From the NCBI GenBank assembly GCA_046296435.1, contig JBKBLI010000011.1:7753-71752 (forward strand): a stretch of DNA of 64,000 nt, given 5' to 3'. Positions 54,227 through 63,300 of the stretch are shown here, piece by piece. The position numbers were made by a program, and so were the translations under genes. Below the pieces are notes generated by a model. That model did no database searches. It had not been told where the DNA came from and saw nothing but the letters and a program-made list of their open reading frames with translations. The DNA is from M3007 sp046296435. Its GTDB lineage: Bacteria; Bacteroidota; Bacteroidia; Chitinophagales; Saprospiraceae. Positions within the stretch are counted from its first letter, which is position 1, and each line of letters begins with the position of its first letter.

Positions 54227-55774
54227 CTACCTGTAACGCAGGTGCTTGATGGAGAAATAGCAAATTGTGCCGAAGCCAACGGCTAACATGGAGTGAAAAA
54301 GCACAAAAGCGTAGTTTGCGGTGACAACACCGACAACGGCCGATATGGTGAAAGTAAGGGCAAGGGCGCCCTCAGCGATGGTAACCCAGGATATTTTGCG
54401 GGCGACATAAGCGGCATTTTTAAACGACAAGCCGGGTTTTTGTGCAGCGGCCCCGTATTTGGGGGTGCGCACAAAGGAGGACGCTTTGCCCATGTAGCCT
54501 TCAATAACCGCGATGGCGTTGTATAACGACAACCCCATCGAAATGGGTAGGAACGACAGGAACAAGCCGGCGAAGCGCACTTTTTCCCAAAAAGTTGGGG
54601 GCGTGCTGCGGTTGAGCCTGCCGGTTACGTTGGCGGTATAATAAATGCCGACGATGGAGAATAAGCCCAGCACCGAAAACGACAAGAAGTGCGTGGAGAT
54701 ACCCAACTCTTCGAAGGCAAAAGCCAGCGGAATGCTGCTAAGGGCTGCGATAAACACCCACAGGAACACGCCGTAGGCCAGCAATTGGCTGGTGGCATGC
54801 AACTTTTGAAGCCGCGTTAACTTGTCGGTGTTCCAAACCAATTTCAGGAGTTTGCGGGCGTTCTGGGCGCCGCCTTTGTTCCATCGGAATTGCTGGCCTT
54901 TCAGACCATTCATCTCGATCGGAAGCTCGGCGGGGCTTTCCAGTTTTTCGAGGTACTGTATGCGGTATCCCATGATCTGTGCGCGGAAGCTGAGATCCAG
55001 GTCTTCGGTAAGGGTGTCGCTATGCCAGCCGCCGGCGGCTTCGATGACCGTCTTGCGCCACACGCCGGCTGTGCCGTTGAACTGCAGCAAGAGGTTGCCG
55101 TAGGAGCGACCGGCCTGCTCGACGGTGAAGTGGACGTTGAGTTGGAGGGCTTGCAGACGCGTGATGATGCTGTGATCGGCGTTGATGTGCCCCCAGCGGG
55201 TTTGTACAATACCAATCTTCGGATCCTCAAAGTATGGGATGGTGGTGCGCAGGAAGTCGGGGCGCGGCGTAAAATCGGCGTCGAATATAGCAATGAACTC
55301 TCCTTTGACCAAGGGCATGGCCTCCTGTAGCGCTCCGGCCTTAAAACCTTGGCGATTCGTGCGGTGAATGTGTGTAATCTGAAATCCTTTGGCCTGGTAC
55401 TCGGCTACCTTGCGGGATACGATTTCGACGGTCGCGTCAGTAGAGTCGTCAAGGACTTGTATTTCGAAGCGGTCGCGGGGATATTCTTGAGCGCAGGCGA
55501 AGTCGATGATGCGTTCGGCCACGTACATTTCGTTGTACATGGGTAGTTGAATGGTCACAAAAGGAACGTCTTGCCTGTCTGCAGGGTACTGTCGGTAGGT
55601 GATTTGCGGATTTTCTTTGTGGTACTTGCGGTAGAGGTACAGCAAGTGAAACTGCAGGATACAGTAAATGGTCACGCCGCTCATGGCCAGAAAGTAGATC
55701 AACAGCATAAGGTAGCCGAAGTCCACAAAAGCCTGATACTTAAGCGCTTCAAAGAAGGAATAAATGCCGTACAT
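54227..55774 (-). CDS. processive-type family 2 glycosyltransferase (cellulose synthase-like)
   Basis: A 515-residue membrane glycosyltransferase. An N-terminal helix (about 20-45) precedes the GT2 catalytic domain. VTIQLPMYNE starts it, followed by Asp109/Asp110 in VLDDSTDAT, the DAD metal site (165-167), TED (256-258) and the QQFRW motif (294-298) typical of processive enzymes such as cellulose and hyaluronan synthases. Four or more helices follow (about 325-510), and the C-terminus has a short basic tail. In Bacteroidota, proteins of this type also make glycolipids such as glucosylceramide-like products, so the product is not certain. It is 55 bases downstream of another GT2 gene and probably co-transcribed with it. 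Confidence 0.87.
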   Translation of the reverse strand: MYGIYSFFEALKYQAFVDFGYLMLLIYFLAMSGVTIYCILQFHLLYLYRKYHKENPQITYRQYPADRQDVPFVTIQLPMYNEMYVAERIIDFACAQEYPRDRFEIQVLDDSTDATVEIVSRKVAEYQAKGFQITHIHRTNRQGFKAGALQEAMPLVKGEFIAIFDADFTPRPDFLRTTIPYFEDPKIGIVQTRWGHINADHSIITRLQALQLNVHFTVEQAGRSYGNLLLQFNGTAGVWRKTVIEAAGGWHSDTLTEDLDLSFRAQIMGYRIQYLEKLESPAELPIEMNGLKGQQFRWNKGGAQNARKLLKLVWNTDKLTRLQKLHATSQLLAYGVFLWVFIAALSSIPLAFAFEELGISTHFLSFSVLGLFSIVGIYYTANVTGRLNRSTPPTFWEKVRFAGLFLSFLPISMGLSLYNAIAVIEGYMGKASSFVRTPKYGAAAQKPGLSFKNAAYVARKISWVTIAEGALALTFTISAVVGVVTANYAFVLFHSMLAVGFGTICYFSIKHLRYR

Positions 55775-55829
55775 ATTCTGATATGTTCAATTAAAAAAAG
55801 TGACAAACTCTGTTGATTTCATGGGAAGA

Positions 55830-56543
55830 TTAGCGCGCAATCCACAAGCGGAGTATGGTGGTCACAATCTTCCAACCCGCCAAGACGACTCCGCGTATCG
55901 TACCCGACACCTTGCTCGCTCCCGCCGCCCGTTTGCGGTAGCGCACGGCTACCTCGCCGCTACGCATGCCCATTTTGGCCGCTTTGACTTGCATCTCTAC
56001 CGTCCAACCATAGGTGCGATCTTGCATATCCATGGCCAGCAGGCTTTGCCATTTGACAGCGCGCATAGGCCCCAGATCGCTAAACTGCACGCCAAACAAC
56101 AACTTGATCATTGCCGGAGCCAGCCAGTTGCCCAATCGTTGCGGAGGCGTCATGGCGCCTTTTTGCATAGGGCCGATCGTCCGGGAGCCGATGACCAAAT
56201 CCAGATCGTCTGCTATCAGCCGCCCAACCACGCTGCGCAAATCCTCCGGATAGTCCGAATAATCACCGTCGATAAAGGCCGCTATGTCGGGCTGTTCAGA
56301 CGCCGGCAAGCCCAGAATGTAACGCATGCCTGACAAACAGGCTTCGCCGTATCCTCTGCGCCGGGATGTAACCACCACAGCGCCCGCGCGTTGGGCTACT
56401 TCCACGGTTCGGTCGGACGACGCATTGTTGCACACAATGACGCGATCGACCAAATCCCTGGGAATATCGCGCAGCACGAGGGGCAGACTTTCTTCCTCAT
56501 TCCAGGCGGGAATCAACACAAATACCGAAGGTTTGTCCCTCAT
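55830..56543 (-). CDS. family 2 glycosyltransferase, DPM1/polyprenyl-phosphate type
   Basis: A 237-residue GT-A fold enzyme starting MRDKPSVFVLIPAWNEEESL. It has NNASSDRT, the nucleotide-sugar loop GYGEACLSGMRYIL, and the metal site DGDYSDYPED. GSRTIGPMQKGAMTPPQRLGNWLAPAM and GPMRAVKW are as in dolichyl/polyprenyl-phosphate glycosyltransferases and related UDP-sugar transferases. There is no C-terminal GtrA-type membrane domain; the end is a short amphipathic tail. It likely transfers a sugar to a lipid carrier or to a membrane glycolipid. Co-transcription with the downstream processive GT2 gene suggests a common glycan or glycolipid. ATG 56543 is preferred to a TTG three codons upstream. Confidence 0.88.
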   Translation of the reverse strand: MRDKPSVFVLIPAWNEEESLPLVLRDIPRDLVDRVIVCNNASSDRTVEVAQRAGAVVVTSRRRGYGEACLSGMRYILGLPASEQPDIAAFIDGDYSDYPEDLRSVVGRLIADDLDLVIGSRTIGPMQKGAMTPPQRLGNWLAPAMIKLLFGVQFSDLGPMRAVKWQSLLAMDMQDRTYGWTVEMQVKAAKMGMRSGEVAVRYRKRAAGASKVSGTIRGVVLAGWKIVTTILRLWIAR

Positions 56544-56595
56544 GCTCAACAATATGGCTCGTCAAAAGCGCCGACAACGACTGCTTTAGACAGCG

Positions 56596-56603
56596 CAAAA
56601 ATA
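56596..56603 (-). promoter_or_regulatory. -7 box for the glycosyltransferase pair
   Basis: TATTTTTG on the minus strand, an exact TAnnTTTG match, 52 bases before the ATG at 56543. The region upstream is strongly A/T-rich. Confidence 0.45.
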
Positions 56604-56751
56604 CAAAAAAGTTAAAAAAAAGTTAAAACTTTTAGCAAACCAAGCGTTAAGATTTTGTAAACCGCCGTTTTGAGGGCAATGGGGCCATTCGAATGGAGTA
56701 AATAGGGGGTGCGGGGGTGCGTATGGCTGAACCCGTACAGGGGGGGGTGAA

Positions 56752-59262
56752 TTATTTTCTATTGCGCAACTCGGCGAGGTAGTGCGCGAGTTCCTGCATA
56801 GTATGGTAGAGCACTTCGCGGGGTTTGGAGCCTTCCGCAGGCCCTACTATTCCGAGCGCTTCGAGTTGGTCCATGATGCGTCCGGCGCGGTTGTAGCCAA
56901 GTTTCATGCGGCGTTGGATCATGCTGGTAGAACCGTGTTGGGTTTCGACGACCAGCCGCGCCGCGTCCTCGAGCATATCATCGAGTTCTGACAGACGAAA
57001 CTCCTTAGCAGGGCTTCCGGAGCCGTCGTCGTCCGGGTGGAACTCGGGCAGGAAGAAAGGTTCGGGGAAGCCTTGTTGTTTAGAAATGAACTGAATGACC
57101 TGTTCGACTTCTGGGGTATCCACAAAAGCCGACTGCAGGCGTATGATATCGCCGCCTACGCTCAACAGCATATCGCCGCGGCCGGTGAGCTGTTCGGCGC
57201 CTCCGGCGTCGAGAATCGTGCGGGAATCCACTTTGGAAGCAACCTTGAAGGCGATACGGGCCGGGAAGTTGGCCTTGATCACGCCGGTGATGATATTGAC
57301 CGAGGGGCGCTGGGTGGCAATGATGAGGTGTATGCCAACGGCGCGGGCCAGTTGGGCGAGGCGCCCGATAGGCAACTCTACTTCTTTGCCGGCGGTCATG
57401 ATCAGGTCTGCAAACTCGTCGATCACCAACACGATATAAGGCAGGAACTGGTGCCCTTTATTGGGATTGAGACGCCGGGCTACAAACTTCTCATTGTACT
57501 CCGCGATGTTGCGGGTTTCCGCTTTTTTCAATAAATCGTAGCGGGTTTCCATCTCGATGATCAGCGAATTGAGCGTGTGCACCACCTTGGTAGTGTCGGT
57601 CACGATGGGTTCGGACTGATCGGGCAGGAAGCCAAGGAAGTGGTTTTCGAGGTATGCGTACGGGAATAGTTCGACCTTCTTGGGATCGATCAGGATGAGT
57701 TTGACCTGCGAGGGGTGTTTTTTATAGAGCAAGGACATGAGCACCACATTGATGCCCACAGACTTGCCCTGGCCCGTGGCCCCTGCGATGAGCAGGTGGG
57801 GCATCTTGGTCAGATCGGCGACAAACACCTCGTTTTGGATCGTTTTGCCTAATGCGATGGGGAGTTCCATCTTGGCGCGCTTGAAGCGCTCGCTCATGAG
57901 CACCTCGCGCATGCCCACGATCTGACGGTTCTTGTTGGGCACTTCAATACCGATGGTGCCTTTGCCCGGGATAGGAGCGATGATCCGGATACCCAGAGCG
58001 GAGAGGTTGAGGGCGATGTCGTCCTCCAGATTTTTGATGCGCGAAATGCGCACGCCGCGCGCCGGCACGATTTCGTAAAGGGTAACCGTAGGGCCTATGG
58101 TGGCGCGTATCTTTTCGATCTCGATCTTGAAATGGAGCAGGGTCTGAATGATCTGGTTTTTGTTGCTTTCCAGTTCGTCGCGATCGATCTCCAGATGGCC
58201 TTGGTCGTACTCGCGGAGCAGTTGGAGGTGCGGGTGCTCGTAGTACGAGAGCTCCAGCGTCGGATCGTAGGGTTCGTTCGAGTCCGGATTGTCCTCCTGC
58301 ACTGCGACCACGGGCGGCTTATAGGCTTCGGACTCATCGGGACCGACGGGGTCGGGCGGCGCGGCGGGTACGATTTCCAATTCGGCTATGCCGTCGGGAG
58401 ACAGGATTTCCGGCTCCGGATCGGCAAACAGAACGCTCTTTCTACTCAGATCGATAGGCGTCGGCCCGGCAGGCTGGCTGACCGTTGCGGCGGCGGCAGG
58501 TTGAAATTCAGGCTCCTCTTCCGCCGAATCGGTTGCGGAGTCTTCCCCTTCTTCCGGGCGACGCCGAAGCTTGGGCGCAATGGGTTTCTCGCGCGCGGCC
58601 CCGTAACGCCCCGTGAGCAAGTCATCCCAGGCGCGTTTGGTTTCGTACCACAGGCGACGCCAGGTCAACTCCTCCATATTGGGATTGTTAGACCATACGA
58701 AAGTGGCCACCAGCGCAAAGAGCATCAACGCGATAGTACCCAGAATACCGAGAAAATTTTGCAAGTAACCGCTGATCTCGGCCCCAAAGGCCCCGCCAAA
58801 CGGAAATTCAAAGGTTTGAAGAAAAAATGAGGCCAACACTGAAACCAACAACATGTAAATGGCCGTACGGCGCAAAATGGCCGTCATATAGCCCATCGGC
58901 GTCCGGCGTATCAGCGCCAGCCCGTAGCGGTAGAGCAAGTAAACGAAACCGTAAGAGGCGATGCCGAAGCCCCAGTACATGGCGCCGTCGGACAAGAAAG
59001 CCCCAAGGCGACCAAGTATATTGTCCACCTGCACATTGCTGAAAAAAACCTCCCAGGAGAAGCGGAATACCACATCGTGGTCGTTCTTCCAGGTGAAGAG
59101 ATACGAAGTAAAGGCTACAAACAAATAAAAAGACATAAAAAGCATGAACACGCCCAGCAGTTTCCAAATGCGCTCTGCGTCGAAGTTCATGCTCAATTGT
59201 CCGCGTTTTCCTTTCGCCATAAGTGTCGCAAAACTGTCTCGAAATCGATTGGGGCGAGACAT
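56752..59262 (-). CDS. ftsK: DNA translocase FtsK/SpoIIIE
   Basis: An 836-residue septal DNA pump that moves chromosome ends and activates XerCD resolution at division. Four transmembrane helices lie in the first 210 residues (for example IWKLLGVFMLFMSFYLFVAF). An acidic, Pro-rich linker follows (about 240-345). The motor domain carries Walker A GATGQGKSVGIN (about 490), Walker B in YIVLVIDEFADLI, and ATQRPSVNIITGVIKANFPARIAF. The gamma winged helix at the end has SMIQRRMKLGYNRAGRIMDQLE. The start ATG 59262 is eight bases from a TACTTTTG box; ATG 59220 (MAKGKRGQL) is an equally possible start with a 50-base leader. The gene is upstream of the glycosyltransferases but has its own promoter. Confidence 0.95.
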   Translation of the reverse strand: MSRPNRFRDSFATLMAKGKRGQLSMNFDAERIWKLLGVFMLFMSFYLFVAFTSYLFTWKNDHDVVFRFSWEVFFSNVQVDNILGRLGAFLSDGAMYWGFGIASYGFVYLLYRYGLALIRRTPMGYMTAILRRTAIYMLLVSVLASFFLQTFEFPFGGAFGAEISGYLQNFLGILGTIALMLFALVATFVWSNNPNMEELTWRRLWYETKRAWDDLLTGRYGAAREKPIAPKLRRRPEEGEDSATDSAEEEPEFQPAAAATVSQPAGPTPIDLSRKSVLFADPEPEILSPDGIAELEIVPAAPPDPVGPDESEAYKPPVVAVQEDNPDSNEPYDPTLELSYYEHPHLQLLREYDQGHLEIDRDELESNKNQIIQTLLHFKIEIEKIRATIGPTVTLYEIVPARGVRISRIKNLEDDIALNLSALGIRIIAPIPGKGTIGIEVPNKNRQIVGMREVLMSERFKRAKMELPIALGKTIQNEVFVADLTKMPHLLIAGATGQGKSVGINVVLMSLLYKKHPSQVKLILIDPKKVELFPYAYLENHFLGFLPDQSEPIVTDTTKVVHTLNSLIIEMETRYDLLKKAETRNIAEYNEKFVARRLNPNKGHQFLPYIVLVIDEFADLIMTAGKEVELPIGRLAQLARAVGIHLIIATQRPSVNIITGVIKANFPARIAFKVASKVDSRTILDAGGAEQLTGRGDMLLSVGGDIIRLQSAFVDTPEVEQVIQFISKQQGFPEPFFLPEFHPDDDGSGSPAKEFRLSELDDMLEDAARLVVETQHGSTSMIQRRMKLGYNRAGRIMDQLEALGIVGPAEGSKPREVLYHTMQELAHYLAELRNRK

Positions 59263-59270
59263 TCAATGGG

Positions 59271-59278
59271 CAAAAGTA
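59271..59278 (-). promoter_or_regulatory. -7 box close to the ftsK start
   Basis: TACTTTTG on the minus strand, an exact TAnnTTTG match, only eight bases from ATG 59262 and 50 from ATG 59220. Confidence 0.45.
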
Positions 59279-59559
59279 CGTTTTTCCGTGGAAGCGGGCT
59301 TTTTTTGTTGGATTTTGAAGCGTTTTGCACGCGGCGGCGGCGTATGACTAACCAAAAACAGGCTGCGTTTTTGAAGTCCAACGATCCAAAGGATAACCCT
59401 GCGCTCGAGCGACCCGACATGCTCAACCGTTCCGGATGACGCAGGCTGGGGCGCGCCATTTCAAGCCTGTGCGACGGACCACAGACGGCGGGCGTGCGCG
59501 CATGGGCTTGAGGCGCAGACGCGGGACTGGAGAGCGGGCACGCCTGAGCCTTTATCCGC

Positions 59560-59578
59560 GTTTTTTTTCAAAAAAAAC
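59560..59578. repeat. T-tract/A-tract palindrome
   Basis: gTTTTTTTT-c-AAAAAAAAc, a perfect 9+9 bp inverted repeat with a one-base centre, in the non-coding stretch upstream of ftsK. Confidence 0.6.
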
Positions 59579-59650
59579 AATATGCGCGCACAAGCGGAAT
59601 GTGGGTTTATCCCGTACCCTACCGCACACGCGCCGTGCCGGGGGACCAAA

Positions 59651-59688
59651 AATAAAAATCGGCGAGACTTTTGCGGTCTCGCCGATGT
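59651..59688 (-). terminator. intrinsic terminator of the Spy-like gene
   Basis: An 11-bp stem atcggcgagac (59658-59668) / gtctcgccgat (59676-59686), loop of 7, followed on the minus strand by TTTTTATTTTT. It lies 18 bases after the stop. Confidence 0.9.
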
Positions 59689-59706
59689 GTGGGCTACAAA
59701 GCGCGT

Positions 59707-60174
59707 TTACTGCTTTTCGCCTTGGCGGCGCATTTCCCGCTTGGGATTGCCGTTCTGCGTACCCTCTTTTTTCACTGAGCTTTTACCGCCTTTTTGAGGT
59801 TTATTGCCTTCTTCGTCGCGCTTGCCGCGTTGCTGCCACTTGGCGTACTGCTCGGGAGTGAGGATGGTCTTCATCCTTTCGTCGAGGCGATTTTGCGCTT
59901 CCTGGCGTCGCGCCTTGGCCTGCGCTTTGTTCGCTTCGCGTTCTGCCATGCGGGCTGCTTTCTCCTCGTCGTAGGCTTTGTTGAACGCGGCTTTTTGTTC
60001 GGCGCTGAGGTTCAACTCGGCGGCCAACCGGTCGATGCGTTCCTGACGGCGGGTTTCCATTTCAGCGCGTTTGGCATCGCGTTGGGCTTTATTTTGGGCG
60101 GGGCCTTGGGCGAAAATCAGGTTTGTCGTGAAAATCAGCGCCAGCGTCAGCGCCGCAATTTTGATCATGTTCAT
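59707..60174 (-). CDS. Spy/CpxP-like periplasmic protein (DUF4890-type)
   Basis: A 155-residue exported protein starting MNMIKIAALTLALIFTTNLIFAQ (signal peptide, cleavage after FAQ or before). The mature part is almost all helix, highly charged (Arg/Glu/Gln/Lys/Ala). It has two LTxxQ-type elements: LNLSAEQKAAF at about 55-65 and ILTPEQYAKWQQ at about 108-119. These mark the Spy/CpxP chaperone-like fold. The last 35 residues are Lys/Gly/Arg-rich and probably disordered. Likely role: periplasmic chaperone or stress protein. It is monocistronic, with its own terminator, and divergent from the TolB/Omp85-like gene. Confidence 0.78.
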   Translation of the reverse strand: MNMIKIAALTLALIFTTNLIFAQGPAQNKAQRDAKRAEMETRRQERIDRLAAELNLSAEQKAAFNKAYDEEKAARMAEREANKAQAKARRQEAQNRLDERMKTILTPEQYAKWQQRGKRDEEGNKPQKGGKSSVKKEGTQNGNPKREMRRQGEKQ

Positions 60175-60308
60175 GCTTATGTGTGTATTGTTAGAAAATG
60201 ATAAACAATCCATTTGACGTAGAAAAACGTACAAAGATTAACCTTGCGTGTGTTAACGCTATTCAAACGGTGCTTCGCGCAAGCAAAACCCGCTTTCGAA
60301 CGTTGTTG

Positions 60309-60339
60309 TTGTGCGGTTGCAAAGACAATCGTAATTTTG
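60309..60339 (+). promoter_or_regulatory. promoter immediately before the TolB/Omp85-like gene
   Basis: TTG (60309-60311), a 20-base spacer and TAATTTTG (60332-60339), a good Bacteroidota promoter. Only six bases separate the -7 box from the ATG at 60346, so the mRNA would be leaderless or nearly so. Confidence 0.55.
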
Positions 60340-60345
60340 TGTGTT

Positions 60346-63300
60346 ATGAAACCAAAGCAATGCATTTTGTCGCTGGCCGCGCTGGCTCTCAGCGCAGTTG
60401 CGCTCGAGGCCCAGACCACGGCCCAGACGGCGTTCGGCAAAAATCGGGTTCAGTACCATCGCCAATTCGACGATTGGCTCAAGTATGAAACGCCCCGAAT
60501 GATCACCTATTGGTACGGCGACGCGCGACCTGTAGGCGAAACGGCGCTTCAGATCGCCGAATACGATTTCGGGCAGTTGCAACAGATCCTCGAATACCAG
60601 CCTCCCGAAAAAATTGAAATGCTGGTATTTACCGATATCACCGACGTCAAACAAAGCAATATTGGCGAAGAAGAATTGTTCAGGATGCGCGCCGGCGAGG
60701 CGAAGGTGATCGGCAATAAGATATTTGTCTATTTCGACGGCGATCACAACAACCTGCGCGTCCAGATCCGCGAAGGTATCGCGGGCGTTCTGATCAACGG
60801 CTTGCTGTACGGCAGCAACTTGCAGGAGATTGTTCAGAACGCCATCTTGCTCAATCTTCCCCCGTGGTACACCGAAGGCATCGTAGGTTATTGCGGCGAA
60901 GATTGGAACGTGTTTCTGGACGATCAATTGCGCGACCGCCTGCTGACCGGCCGCTACAAAAACTTCGACCGACTGGCCAAAGAACACCCTCGATTGGCCG
61001 GACAAGCCTTCTGGAATTACATCGTTCTGCACTTTGGCAAGGGCGCCGTCAACAACCTGCTCTACCTCACCCGCATCAACCGAAGCGCCGACGCCGGATT
61101 CCTCTACGTGCTGGGCGCAGGCTATAAGCGCGCCACCGCCTCAATGATGCAATACTACCTCAAACGCTACGAACAGGAGCAAAAAAACTTCACGCTGCCA
61201 GCCAAAAGCGCAGAAGTCGCTTTTAAAAATCGAAAAAACCATCGGCTCACCCAAGTCAAACTCAGCCCCGACGGCAAACGCATCGCCTACGCCCTCAACG
61301 ATATCGGACGCTGGCGGGTATGGGAACAAGATATCAAAACCGGAAAACGGAAATTGCTGCTCAAAGGCGGACAGCGCAACGCCATTCAGGCTACCGACTA
61401 CAACTACCCTTTGCTGGCCTGGACGCCCGACAACCGCCGACTGTCCGTCATCTACGAGCGAAGGGACGTGGTCATGCTGGCGCATATCGAAACTGACCGA
61501 TACAAGACTACCCGCCGCCCGCTCGCGCCTGAATACCAACGAATATTCAGCATGGACTACGCAGGCGTCAACGATTTGATTTTTTCGGCGGCCGTACGCG
61601 GATACTCCGACCTGTTTTTGTATCGCCTGCTCACCAATCAAAGCGAGCGCCTGACGCACGACTTCTGGGACGACCTGGACGCGAGCTACGCCGTGCTGGA
61701 CGGCAAAAGGGGGGTATTGTTCAGCAGCAATCGCCTCAGCGATACGCTGAGCGTCGCCAAGTTTGACAGCATCATGCCGCTGGGCGCCTTCGACCTGTTC
61801 TGGTACGATATGGAGACCCGCTCGCCCGAACTCATCCGGCTCACCCGAACCCCCTGGGCCGACGAGCGCTGCCCCGTATGGGCCGATAGCGCTCATTTTG
61901 CCTACTTGAGCAATGAGTCGGGTATTGTCAACATCAGATCCGGCAAGCTCGAACCCTTCGTCGCGTTCAATACTTATGTCGTTCACCTCAAAGACGGGGC
62001 CGAGGTAAGCGCCATCGACGTGCAACATCCCGGCGAATGGCCCCTTGACAAAGCCCTGCGCCTCTACGCTCCTTTGGACAGCGTGCTGCCTAACATCGAC
62101 AGTCTGCAGATAGACAGTATCGTTAGACGCCCTTTTTTGAAGAAAAAATCTAAACTCTGGAATGCCAGCAACTACGACCGAAACGTCCTTGCTCTGCACG
62201 CCGTATCGCGCAGCGGAAAAAGCCTGTGGACCATGAGGCGCGGTGACAGGGATCGGATCTACTCAGCTCCGCTCCATACTGAATTGCATGTGCAACCTGT
62301 GCTGACACGCTACAAAGCCCTTTACTACCGAATCCTGCGGGTCAGCCCGGAACAACTGAGCCATCTGGCTACAGAGGCCCCTGCCAAAGCCGCGCTTACC
62401 CCCGCACGGCCAGAGTCGCCAGAGCCGCTCAAAATCGATACCATCCCCCACGCCTGGACATTCAGAATGCCGGCGCGCTGGCAGGAAGAGCGCCCCCCCC
62501 CCCCCCCCCCCCCCCCGACTCCAACTCCGCCCTTGCCAGCTATTTCGCAGGCAGATACCGCCGCCTACGGGCCTTCCGAACTGAGCGTCCTAACCGAACC
62601 CCAATACCTGATACGCCCTGTACTGAGCGTATCCGATTTTGAGCCTAAGCGCTCGCCATCGGCCTTCAATACGCTCAAAATCATCCCCTATCGCCTGCAT
62701 TTCCGAACGGACTATTTCAATACTTCGGTGGACAATAACCTCCTGTTCGACGGCCTGGAAAGCTTTGCCGGTTCGCCCGCCCCTTTCCGGACTCCGCCGC
62801 CGGGACTGTTGATGAAAGCTAACTTCAAAGACCTGCTCGAAAACCACGTGCTCGAAGCAGGCTTTCGCCTGCCTACCACCTTCAACGGTATGGAGTACTA
62901 CCTTTGGTACGACAACAAAAAACGACGCATAGACCGCCGCGTAGCCCTGTACCGCCGCACTACCGTCCAAAATGTGGATCAGATCTCGCCCGGTTTCGCG
63001 CTGCCTAACCAGGCCCGGATCAACACCCTGCTGGGCCAGTATGAATTGCGTTACCCCCTCGACCCCTTTCTGAGCCTGAGGGCTACCGGCACGCTTCGGC
63101 AAGACCGCACCATACGGCTCAGTTCTAATCGCAACTCGCTCGAGACGCCCGACTACGCCGAGCAGCGCGCCGCCCTGCGCCTTACCTTGGTGTACGACAA
63201 CGCCGTCGATATCGACCTCAATATCCGAAGCGGAACCAAAGCGCGGATTTTTGTCGAAACGGTCAAACGCTTCGCATTCAACACCGAACCGGTATGGTCC

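Larger units (their letters stand above)
59263..59706. other. 444-bp region between ftsK and the Spy-like gene, no gene seen
   Basis: It contains the ftsK -7 box at the right position, one exact T8-c-A8 palindrome (59560-59578, flanked g/c) and the terminator of the next gene (59651-59688). The remaining sequence is GC-rich. It has open frames without protein-like character. Confidence 0.5.

Noticed and set aside
59436..59861. 141-codon open frame on the plus strand
   Set aside because: Runs over the terminator and into the antisense of the Spy-like gene; contains the T8-c-A8 palindrome.
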